From contig JAMJQV010000161.1 of NCBI GenBank assembly GCA_023554435.1, positions 1-5,534 on the forward strand: 5,534 nucleotides of DNA. The letters run 5' to 3'. The translations under genes and the position numbers were made by a program. Positions 1 through 5,534 of the stretch are shown piece after piece (position 1 is the first letter of the stretch; each line of letters starts with the position of its first letter). This stretch comes from Gemmatimonadota bacterium (lineage in GTDB: Bacteria; Gemmatimonadota; Gemmatimonadetes; Palauibacterales; Palauibacteraceae). The notes under the pieces were generated by a model. The model was not told where the DNA came from. It ran no database searches and was given only the letters and a program-made list of their open reading frames with translations.

Positions 1-2093
1 GAGAAACTCTTACCGAGGCGTCCCTTGTGGGAAAGCTCTATACCCGCGACGAGCGGTACTTCGTAGTCGGCTGCTAAGCGGTGTGTGCCCGCCTCGATCC
101 AGTCTCCGGCGTGTGGGTAGATCGCGAACCGGATGGTGAGCGGGTTGTTAAGTTGGTCCGCGGGCGTGGACGCCCGAGCCAGGCGCAGCTCCATGGTCCC
201 ACCGCGAACCTCCCACTCTCGGCCGGCGTCGGTTAGCACCGAGAAACCGTACCCATCGGCGGATACGTCCGCCCAGCGCTGGCCGGGAAACACGGCTTCT
301 GACCGTACCGCCTCCGTCTCCGGCCTAATCGCGCGCGACATTGTTCCATATGGAATCTCCCATGTCGCCGAGGTCGGAGCGATCGCCGGCTCGAATTCGA
401 CACTCAACTGTCGGTCGTCCTCGTTCCACACGACCTCGGTGCGAACGTCCACGAAACGGGCGCTACGGCCGAGCACCAGGTCCTGATGTACGGTGGACGA
501 GCCCCATTGCCTGATGATGGTTATCGAGGCGGCCCGGGCGCTAACGGTGGCGGACAGTGACAGCACACGGACGACCTCCTGATATTCACCCCGTGTGATG
601 CTGTCCAGCCCATCTCGATTGGCTTGAACGTCATCTCTCACCCACAGGACGTTTGCCCGGCCCCCGGGCCGAAGCGCCTGTCGTCCATTCGCCTTGTCAA
701 GGATGCTTTCGATCGCTCCCGTGCGAGGATCGACATCGACGCGGAGGAAGGCATTCTCGATCCAGTTGTCGCCTGCCGAGGGGGGAGACAGACGGGACGA
801 CTGGGTCCCAGGTAGTCCGTCCGACGCGATCGGAACGGCCACGGCACCGTATGCCGGGATCTCTGGCACGTCGACGAGCACGAGACCCCGATCTCGCCTG
901 GCGGACGCGGAGGCTCCAGCCGGAGTCGGCGTGCCAAGTTCGATCAAGGCCGATCCGGTGCGGGCGTGGCCCAGAGGATTGAACAGGACGTAGGCTGCGC
1001 CCCCTTCACTTCGAGTGTCCATTTGCGCACGCAGCACGTCGAAGCTTCGGTCGATGATCGAAGCGACCGCAACCGCAGCGGAATCCGCTCTCGCAGGTAC
1101 AGGGGAGATCCCAGACAGCGCACCAGGATCCGCAGGGGACCCGGGCGACGGATGGAACAGGACCTGCCGCCAGACGTGTCCGAATAGGTCGCGCGGATAG
1201 GCCGGACCACCAGGGAGCCCGGACACGATCGTCGAGATCGCTTCCGCCGTCCGCAGGTCGACTCTCGTTGCTTGCCTGTGCGCATCGAGTCCGGATCGCT
1301 CCACCGGCCGGTCTAGGCGCATCATGACCAGTTCGTCCCGCCAAACTGTTACGGAGTCCGCGGGGATCCCGAGGCGCACGGCCTCGATCGCTTCCGCAGG
1401 TGGGGAAAACTGAACCGGAGCGGAGAAAAGGTCGGATTCCGCATCGGACAGTCCGCGCAACACTTCGAGCGTGTCCGCCGACACGGGGTCACCCGCGCCG
1501 GCCAGCGCGATCAACTCGCGGTAGTATCGGACGGCGGGAGAGCCGAACTCAGCCGCCAGCTCGCCCGGGTCGAGATCGGCAGGGAGGAGGAACGGCCGGT
1601 AGGTGAAGATCCGCGATCCGTCGTTTCCCTCCCAGTAGAACTCCCGGTATGGGTAGTCCGGTTCGGTTCTCCATGGGACGGCGCCGGTGATGAAGCTATC
1701 AAAACCGGAACCCACGAGAATTTGTGGCAGCGACCATGCGGCGCGCCGTGCGCCCGGAGACCACGCAACGCTGGATCGCTGTCCGAACGCCCGCTTGAAT
1801 TCCTGCTGCCCGTAAAGCGCTTGGCGGATCAGGGACTCGCCACTGGGACGTCCCAAAGCCGGTCCGATCCACCAGCCCGAGACTCGAGGCGGGATGATCA
1901 AGTGCAGGGTATCGGCCCCTCGGGCCCCAAGGTCGCCGGGCGCCCGCGCGACGACGTTGGGGCCGACCCCGTACCCTTGGGCGGGTCCGGGGCTCCATGT
2001 GCCGCCGAACAGTAGCGCCACAAGGGACACGATGGTGACGGACGACCCGATTTCGGAACCAGCGCCAAATCTGATGAGCCTGGTGGCACGCAT
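1..2093 (-). CDS. GH38 (alpha-mannosidase family) secreted protein, likely catalytically inactive; C-terminus cut by window edge
   Basis: Reading the minus strand from ATG at 2093-2091, the frame has no stop through the last complete codon at 3-5 (697 residues). An in-frame TAA at 2120-2118 fixes the start; a weak GGGGAT lies just upstream. Residues 1-40 look like a Sec signal peptide (basic start, hydrophobic VTIVSLVALLF, possible cleavage near GPAQG), so export is inferred. GH38 landmarks in order: GESLIRQALYGQQEFKRAFG (85-104), LPQIL (122-126), FYWEGNDGSRIFTY (152-165), a mid-domain helical stretch (about 251-330), FNPLGHARTG (371-380), ENAFLRVDVDPRTG (446-459), WEIPYG, RWADVS (606-611) and IYPHAGDW (658-665). 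Family members remove alpha-mannose from glycans using a zinc site. Here the HxD region reads PPRVSG (68-73), the nucleophile motif WxPD reads WSPG (Gly114), and FHDxLPG is shortened to FHPSPG (313-318). Only His314 may remain of four zinc ligands. Family assignment is strong; loss of activity is inferred. The remaining C-terminus lies outside the window. Confidence -1.
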   Translation of the reverse strand, partial: MRATRLIRFGAGSEIGSSVTIVSLVALLFGGTWSPGPAQGYGVGPNVVARAPGDLGARGADTLHLIIPPRVSGWWIGPALGRPSGESLIRQALYGQQEFKRAFGQRSSVAWSPGARRAAWSLPQILVGSGFDSFITGAVPWRTEPDYPYREFYWEGNDGSRIFTYRPFLLPADLDPGELAAEFGSPAVRYYRELIALAGAGDPVSADTLEVLRGLSDAESDLFSAPVQFSPPAEAIEAVRLGIPADSVTVWRDELVMMRLDRPVERSGLDAHRQATRVDLRTAEAISTIVSGLPGGPAYPRDLFGHVWRQVLFHPSPGSPADPGALSGISPVPARADSAAVAVASIIDRSFDVLRAQMDTRSEGGAAYVLFNPLGHARTGSALIELGTPTPAGASASARRDRGLVLVDVPEIPAYGAVAVPIASDGLPGTQSSRLSPPSAGDNWIENAFLRVDVDPRTGAIESILDKANGRQALRPGGRANVLWVRDDVQANRDGLDSITRGEYQEVVRVLSLSATVSARAASITIIRQWGSSTVHQDLVLGRSARFVDVRTEVVWNEDDRQLSVEFEPAIAPTSATWEIPYGTMSRAIRPETEAVRSEAVFPGQRWADVSADGYGFSVLTDAGREWEVRGGTMELRLARASTPADQLNNPLTIRFAIYPHAGDWIEAGTHRLAADYEVPLVAGIELSHKGRLGKSF

Positions 2094-2107
2094 CGATCCC
2101 CGATTCT

Positions 2108-2117
2108 CGACCGGTCG
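2108..2117. repeat. 10-bp perfect palindrome in divergent intergenic region
   Basis: CGACCGGTCG reads identically on both strands. It lies 15 bases upstream of the GH38-like start codon and partly covers that gene's upstream stop region. It could be a half of an operator, but 10-bp palindromes arise by chance roughly once per kilobase in DNA like this. Confidence -1.
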
Positions 2118-2140
2118 TTAGCCGAGCTGCGGTGCGAGGG

Positions 2141-2150
2141 CGCTCGAGCG
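2141..2150. repeat. 10-bp perfect palindrome in divergent intergenic region
   Basis: CGCTCGAGCG is a second perfect palindrome in the same 119-base gap. Its centre is 33 bases, about three helical turns, from the centre of the palindrome at 2108-2117. The two core sequences differ, so they are not obvious copies of one operator. Regulatory use is speculative. Confidence -1.
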
Positions 2151-2199
2151 GCAGGAATGTAGCGACTTCGGTACTTTGGCGCCGCCCCCGTCCGCAGGT

Positions 2200-2205
2200 T
2201 ATCCT
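2200..2205 (+). promoter_or_regulatory. candidate -10 box for the aldehyde dehydrogenase gene
   Basis: TATCCT matches the TANNNT form of a -10 element. Seven bases separate it from the GTG at 2213, so transcription would begin at or next to the start codon and give a leaderless mRNA. This fits the absence of a purine-rich ribosome binding site upstream of that GTG. No convincing -35 is present: TTTGGC at 2175-2180 is a poor match with a long 19-base spacer. Confidence -1.
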
Positions 2206-2212
2206 CCGCTTC

Positions 2213-3775
2213 GTGAGCACGAAATCGTACGGACCTCGGCTCGCCGAACTGCGGCGACGGCTCGTTCCCGCACAGGGGCAGCCCCCGTCGATGCATGAGG
2301 TCATAGCACCATTCGCCGGCGAGCCAATGGGCAATGTTCCGCTGTGTGGCGAACGGGAAGTAAATGTGGCTATCCGCCGAGCCCGCAAGGCGGCCGCTGC
2401 CTGGGTCAGCGTTCCCCCTGACCGGCGAGCGAAGGTGTTCGAGCGCTTCCACGACCTGGTTCTGGACCGCCAGGACGAGATCCTTGATATCGTCCAGCTG
2501 GAAACCGGCAAGGCCAGGCCTCACGCGTTCGAGGAAGTCGCGGACGTAGCGGTCACGACCGGATACTACGCGGCGCGCGCCCCGAGCCTGCTTAACCAGA
2601 AGCGACGGCGGGGCCTGGTGCCCGGCCTGACGCGGGTGACCGAGGTCCGGGTGCCGCACGGGGTGGTCGGCGTGATCGCGCCGTGGAACTACCCGCTGAG
2701 CCTGGCCGCGACGGACTCGGTCCCGGCGCTGCTGGCGGGGAACGCCGTCGTGCTCAAACCGGACCTGCAGACGACGCACACGGCCCTCTGGATCGCGGAG
2801 CGCCTCCAGGAGGCCGGGCTGCCCGACGACCTGTTTGTCGTGGTATCGGGGACGGGGCCGGAGGCGGGCGCCGCGCTCGTGGACGCGGCCGACTACGTGT
2901 CATTCACGGGCAGCACCGCGACCGGCCGGACGGTCGGGGCCAGGGCCGCCCGGCGACTGATCGGGGCGAGCCTGGAGCTGGGAGGGAAGAACGCGATGAT
3001 CGTCCGCGGGGACGCCGACCTCGCGCGGGCCGTCGACGGGGCGCTGCGGGGCGCCTTCACCAACGCCGGCCAGCTGTGCATCGCGATCGAGCGCCTGTAC
3101 GTGCACCGGTCCCTCCACGACGCCTTCCTCGATCGGTTCGTCGCCCGAACGGCCGCGCTGCGACTGGGCACCGGCCTGGACTGGGGCTACGACATCGGTT
3201 CACTCGCCTCCGCGGCCCAGCTGGAAAAGGTCTCGGAACACGTGCGGGACGCGATCTCGAAGGGGGCGACGGTCAGGGCTGGGGGAAGGGGCCGACCCGA
3301 CATCGGCCCGTTCTACTTCGAGCCCACCGTTCTCACCGGAGTCACTCCGGAGATGAAGGTGTGCGCCGAGGAGACCTTCGGTCCGGTCGTGGCGCTCCGT
3401 CCGTTCGAGACGGACGAGGAGGCGATCGCACTGGCGAACGACTCGCCCTACGGTCTGAACGCGAGCGTGTGGGGCAGGGACCGCCGGGCGACGCTGGCGC
3501 TGGCGCGGAGGCTGGAAGCGGGAACGGTCAACGTCAACGATGCCTACATCGCTGCATGGGGATCGGTGGATGCGCCGATGGGAGGCACGAAGGACTCGGG
3601 CGTCGGAAGGCGGCACGGTAGCGAGGGACTGCTGAAGTACACCGAGTCGCGCTCGGTCGCCGAACAGAGGGGTCCAGCCGTGGCGCTCGGAGGCGCCTGG
3701 CTCAGCCGGCCCGGGGCTCGCCGGGTCGCCGCCGCGCTGCTCCGCGCCACTCGCCGCATCCCGGGCCTGCGTTGA
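2213..3775 (+). CDS. gabD2: NAD(P)+-dependent aldehyde dehydrogenase, succinate-semialdehyde (GabD2) type
   Basis: Aldehyde dehydrogenase superfamily protein, 520 residues, oxidising an aldehyde to an acid in the cytosol with NAD(P)+. Numbered from GTG 2213, the catalytic set is complete: APWNYP with Asn159, general base Glu255 in LELGGKN, nucleophile Cys289 in NAGQLCIAIE, and Glu387 in EETFGP. The spacing Glu255 to Cys289 (34) equals that in classical family members. The cofactor loop KPDLQT (182-187) has Leu where NAD-specific enzymes carry a ribose-binding Glu, as in NADP-using forms. The overall pattern, including PMGGTKDSGVGRRHG and the C-terminal LLKYTES followed by a basic tail ending IPGLR, recalls Mycobacterium tuberculosis GabD2 (518 residues), from memory. 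That length favours GTG 2213; an in-frame GTG at 2132 would add 27 atypical residues, and ATG 2291 would shorten the N-terminus. It is coupled to the downstream reductase. Succinate semialdehyde is the family-based guess; a longer, lipid-type aldehyde is possible. Confidence -1.
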   Translation: MSTKSYGPRLAELRRRLVPAQGQPPSMHEVIAPFAGEPMGNVPLCGEREVNVAIRRARKAAAAWVSVPPDRRAKVFERFHDLVLDRQDEILDIVQLETGKARPHAFEEVADVAVTTGYYAARAPSLLNQKRRRGLVPGLTRVTEVRVPHGVVGVIAPWNYPLSLAATDSVPALLAGNAVVLKPDLQTTHTALWIAERLQEAGLPDDLFVVVSGTGPEAGAALVDAADYVSFTGSTATGRTVGARAARRLIGASLELGGKNAMIVRGDADLARAVDGALRGAFTNAGQLCIAIERLYVHRSLHDAFLDRFVARTAALRLGTGLDWGYDIGSLASAAQLEKVSEHVRDAISKGATVRAGGRGRPDIGPFYFEPTVLTGVTPEMKVCAEETFGPVVALRPFETDEEAIALANDSPYGLNASVWGRDRRATLALARRLEAGTVNVNDAYIAAWGSVDAPMGGTKDSGVGRRHGSEGLLKYTESRSVAEQRGPAVALGGAWLSRPGARRVAAALLRATRRIPGLR

Positions 3776-4863
3776 GCCGTATCTTCCTGACCGGGTTTCC
3801 GGGGTTCCTCGGGGCCGAACTGCTGCCCCGCGTGCTCGGACGATCCGAAGGCACTTCCGCCCTGTGTCTCGTGCAGTCGAGGTTCGCGGACCTCGCCCGC
3901 CGTCGGCTGGTCGAGCTGGAGCTGGCAGAACCACGCCTGCGAGGCCGGGTGGCGTTCGTGGAAGGCGACATCACGCGCGCCGATCTCGGGCTCGGCGCAT
4001 CGCGCCGGCGCCATGCGTCCGACGTGACGGAGATTCACCATCTGGCGGCGATTTACGACCTGGGAGTGCGGCGGGAAGTCGGCATGCGGGTCAACCTTTA
4101 CGGGACCCGGCACGTGCTGGACTTCGGCGAATCGTGTCCGAAATTGCGCCGATTCCACTATGTCAGCACCTGCTACGTCAGCGGCCGTTATGCGGGGATC
4201 TTCGGGGAAGACGTATTGGAGCGTGGGCAGTCGTTCAACAACTATTACGAGGAAACGAAGTTCCTGGCCGAGGTGGAGGTCCGGGCTCGGATGCAGGGTG
4301 GAATGCCGGCGACCATCTACCGGCCCTCGATCGTCGTCGGAGACAGCCGGACGGGCGAGACACAGAAGTACGACGGACCTTATGCACTCATCCGCTGGAT
4401 GCTTCGGCAGCGGTCCCGGGCGGTCGTGCCGGTGTTCGACGGAGCGGACGAGTCCCGCATCAACCTGGTGCCGCGCGATTTCGTAATCGATTCGATCGGC
4501 CACCTTTCCTCGCTGCCGCACTCGGCCGGGCGTACCTACCAGCTGGCCGACCCGGACCCTCCCACGGTGGGCGAGGCGCTGGAGCGCATCGCTGTCGCGA
4601 CGGACAGGCAGCTGATTCGGGTACGCGTGCCGAAGTCGGTCGCCAGGCGACTCGTGGCCCGAATTCCGGGGCTGGCGCGACTGACCGGAATCCAACCCGA
4701 GGCATTCGACTACTTCGATCACCCGACGCATTACTCGGTCCAGCACGCGACGACCGATCTGCAGGGCTCGGGGATCTGGGCTCCGCCGTTCCGCGATTAC
4801 GTGGACCGACTGGTCGCCTTCGTCCGCGCGCATCCCGAGGTAGATTCGGGCCCCATGGCCTGA
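3772..4863 (+). CDS. extended short-chain dehydrogenase/reductase, NAD_binding_4 (acyl-thioester / fatty acyl-CoA reductase-like)
   Basis: A 363-residue extended SDR. The Rossmann dinucleotide motif TGFPGFLG is at residues 7-14, a normal distance from the N-terminus. EGDIT and HHLAAIYDL follow, then the active-site strand YVSTCYVSG (130-138) with Ser132/Thr133, the YxxxK pair Tyr159 and Lys163, and YRPSIVVGDS before the substrate domain. The C-terminal INLVPRDFVIDSI and a final GIWAPPFRDYVDRLVAFV resemble NAD_binding_4 (male-sterility type) proteins, which reduce acyl thioesters to aldehydes or alcohols or act on related lipid carbonyls. There is no adenylation or carrier domain, so it is standalone. 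The start is TTG at 3772, overlapping the previous stop as TTGA; the first in-frame ATG (about residue 105) would delete the Rossmann fold. No clear ribosome binding site is seen, so translational coupling is likely. The substrate is unknown; a sugar-nucleotide epimerase is a less likely alternative. Confidence -1.
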   Translation: MSRIFLTGFPGFLGAELLPRVLGRSEGTSALCLVQSRFADLARRRLVELELAEPRLRGRVAFVEGDITRADLGLGASRRRHASDVTEIHHLAAIYDLGVRREVGMRVNLYGTRHVLDFGESCPKLRRFHYVSTCYVSGRYAGIFGEDVLERGQSFNNYYEETKFLAEVEVRARMQGGMPATIYRPSIVVGDSRTGETQKYDGPYALIRWMLRQRSRAVVPVFDGADESRINLVPRDFVIDSIGHLSSLPHSAGRTYQLADPDPPTVGEALERIAVATDRQLIRVRVPKSVARRLVARIPGLARLTGIQPEAFDYFDHPTHYSVQHATTDLQGSGIWAPPFRDYVDRLVAFVRAHPEVDSGPMA

Positions 4864-4868
4864 GGCGC

Positions 4869-4900
4869 GGTCGGCCGGACCGGCCGCGTCCCGGCCGACT
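4869..4900. terminator. GC-rich inverted repeat between convergent genes, possible bidirectional terminator
   Basis: GTCGGCCGG (4870-4878) and CCGGCCGAC (4891-4899) are perfect 9-bp complements around a 12-base loop, extendable by one G-T pair. It begins 6 bases after the reductase stop and ends 13 bases before the transporter stop, so it could serve both. No T-run follows on either strand, so it is not a classical intrinsic terminator. A competing small hairpin, GGCCGG-A-CCGGCC, sits at 4873-4885. Confidence -1.
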
Positions 4901-4912
4901 CGGACCCTGCAG

Positions 4913-5534
4913 CTACTCGACCGGCACGGCGGGTACGACTGCCTTCCGCTCGACCCCGAGCTTGGAGAGCAAGACCCCTCCCACAATCGCGGCGGCTCCC
5001 ACGAGCTGCAGCAGAGTCGGGGTCTCACCGAGCGTCACCCACGCGACCAGGATCGCCACAAGAGGCACCGTATTCGAGTAGACGGCGGTCCGGGAGCTGC
5101 CGAGGTGGCGCACGCCGTAGTACCAGATCAGATAGGCCAGCGCGATCGAGAGCGCGCCGCTGAAAACCAGTCCGGACCAGGCTCCGGGGCCCACGATCGC
5201 CCAGTCCTGGGCGAGCAGGGAGGGCAGGGAGATGGCCACCAGCACTACGGTTCCGATCCACATGGTTCCCGCTGTGGTGCGCAGAGGCCCGTAACGCTTC
5301 ACGAGCGGCGCCGCGCCGACCGTGTAGGCAGACCAGGCGACGGCGGCGCCCAGCATGGTGAGATCACCGCGCACGGTCTCCTGTCCGAACTGTACGGCGC
5401 GCGTGCCGCCCCAGACCACGAGCGCGATTCCTCCCACGGAAAGCGCCACTCCCAGCCAGCCCGCCGGCGCGATCCTCTCATGCCCGAGCAGGGTGGAAAA
5501 GAGCGATACGAAGATCGGGACCGTAGCCAGCATC
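4913..5534 (-). CDS. EamA/DMT-superfamily transporter, partial (N-terminus beyond window)
   Basis: Inner-membrane permease of the drug/metabolite transporter (EamA) superfamily. The stop is TAG at 4915-4913, and the frame is open to the right edge. The Met at 5533 is almost certainly internal, because about 90 N-terminal residues of a usual ~300-residue protein are missing. The 206 visible residues hold about seven hydrophobic segments: PIFVSLFSTLLG and WLGVALSVGGIALVVWG close the first EamA repeat; a loop near VQFGQETVRGD follows. The second repeat runs from LTMLGAAVAWSAYTVG, through ALSIALAYLIWYYGVRHLG and NTVPLVAILVAWVTLGE, to LVGAAAIVGGVLLSKLG. The TLGE followed by a GAAAIVGG helix near the end is typical. 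Family members export or import small metabolites such as amino acids; the substrate cannot be read here. It converges on the reductase gene across a 49-base gap and appears to be a separate transcription unit. Confidence -1.
   Translation of the reverse strand, partial: MLATVPIFVSLFSTLLGHERIAPAGWLGVALSVGGIALVVWGGTRAVQFGQETVRGDLTMLGAAVAWSAYTVGAAPLVKRYGPLRTTAGTMWIGTVVLVAISLPSLLAQDWAIVGPGAWSGLVFSGALSIALAYLIWYYGVRHLGSSRTAVYSNTVPLVAILVAWVTLGETPTLLQLVGAAAIVGGVLLSKLGVERKAVVPAVPVE

Noticed and set aside
133..1606. Several small plus- and minus-strand open frames of 60-117 codons
   Set aside because: All lie inside the continuous minus-strand GH38-like frame, whose family motifs are spread across the whole span; the small products have biased composition.
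2156..2161. TACATT on the minus strand as a -10 box for the GH38-like gene
   Set aside because: It matches TANNNT but no reasonable -35 lies upstream and it is over 60 bases from the start codon; too weak to call.
1699..2779. Two minus-strand open frames (1699-2511 and 1898-2779) that could extend the GH38-like gene upstream
   Set aside because: They run antisense through the aldehyde dehydrogenase N-terminal region and contain no HxD or other GH38 motifs, so they do not supply the missing catalytic-domain segment.
2683..3621. 312-codon plus-strand frame inside the aldehyde dehydrogenase
   Set aside because: Low-complexity Gly/Arg-rich product in an alternative frame of a gene with complete catalytic motifs.
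1..3775. Apparent GC difference between the GH38-like gene and the dehydrogenase as a sign of transfer
   Set aside because: Hand counts of 60-base samples overlap too much: 34, 35 and 42 GC per 60 at 1-60, 1621-1680 and 901-960, against 37, 45 and 45 at 2281-2340, 2701-2760 and 2881-2940. No clean boundary is seen.
3544..5028. Long open frame of 494 codons on the minus strand, antisense to the reductase gene
   Set aside because: The plus strand carries TGxxGFLG, YxxxK and other SDR motifs in order, while the antisense product shows no recognisable domain and is rich in Arg, Pro and Ser, as expected of a shadow in GC-rich DNA.
3864..5081. 405-codon plus-strand frame overlapping the reductase and running into the transporter region
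   Set aside because: Alternative frame with Arg/Gly/Pro-rich composition and no domain; it crosses two well-supported genes on opposite strands.

Overview
The window is protein-dense, GC-rich bacterial DNA with four genes, two of them cut by the edges. High GC, GTG and TTG starts, a stop/start overlap and a GabD2-type aldehyde dehydrogenase close to the actinobacterial form fit a high-GC bacterium. Nothing here fixes the phylum. I saw no RNA gene, CRISPR array, insertion sequence or integrase.

Layout. (1) Positions 1-2093, minus strand: a 697-codon reading frame, open to the left edge, encoding a predicted secreted protein of glycoside hydrolase family 38 (alpha-mannosidase family). The middle and C-terminal domains are recognisable. 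The catalytic domain is shortened and its metal-binding and nucleophile residues look lost, so it is probably a pseudoenzyme. (2) Positions 2094-2212: a 119-base divergent intergenic region with two perfect 10-bp palindromes and a TANNNT -10-like box placed for a leaderless start of the next gene. (3) Positions 2213-3775, plus strand: an NAD(P)-dependent aldehyde dehydrogenase of the succinate-semialdehyde (GabD2) type with a complete catalytic set. (4) Positions 3772-4863, plus strand: an extended short-chain reductase of the NAD_binding_4 (acyl-thioester reductase-like) group, starting at a TTG that overlaps the previous stop. (5) Positions 4864-4912: a short convergent gap with a GC-rich inverted repeat, a possible shared terminator. 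(6) Positions 4913-5534, minus strand: the C-terminal two thirds of an EamA/DMT-type transporter, cut by the right edge.

How they work together. The dehydrogenase and reductase form a coupled two-gene unit that plausibly handles aldehydes, perhaps lipid-derived, with one enzyme acting on the acyl/aldehyde or carbonyl/alcohol side and the other oxidising aldehyde to acid. This is inference from family and gene order; the substrate cannot be read from sequence. The GH38-like protein and the transporter show no evident functional link to the pair.

The most interesting observation is the GH38-like gene: a long intact frame with a well-kept C-terminal half, yet three of the four expected zinc-site residues absent.
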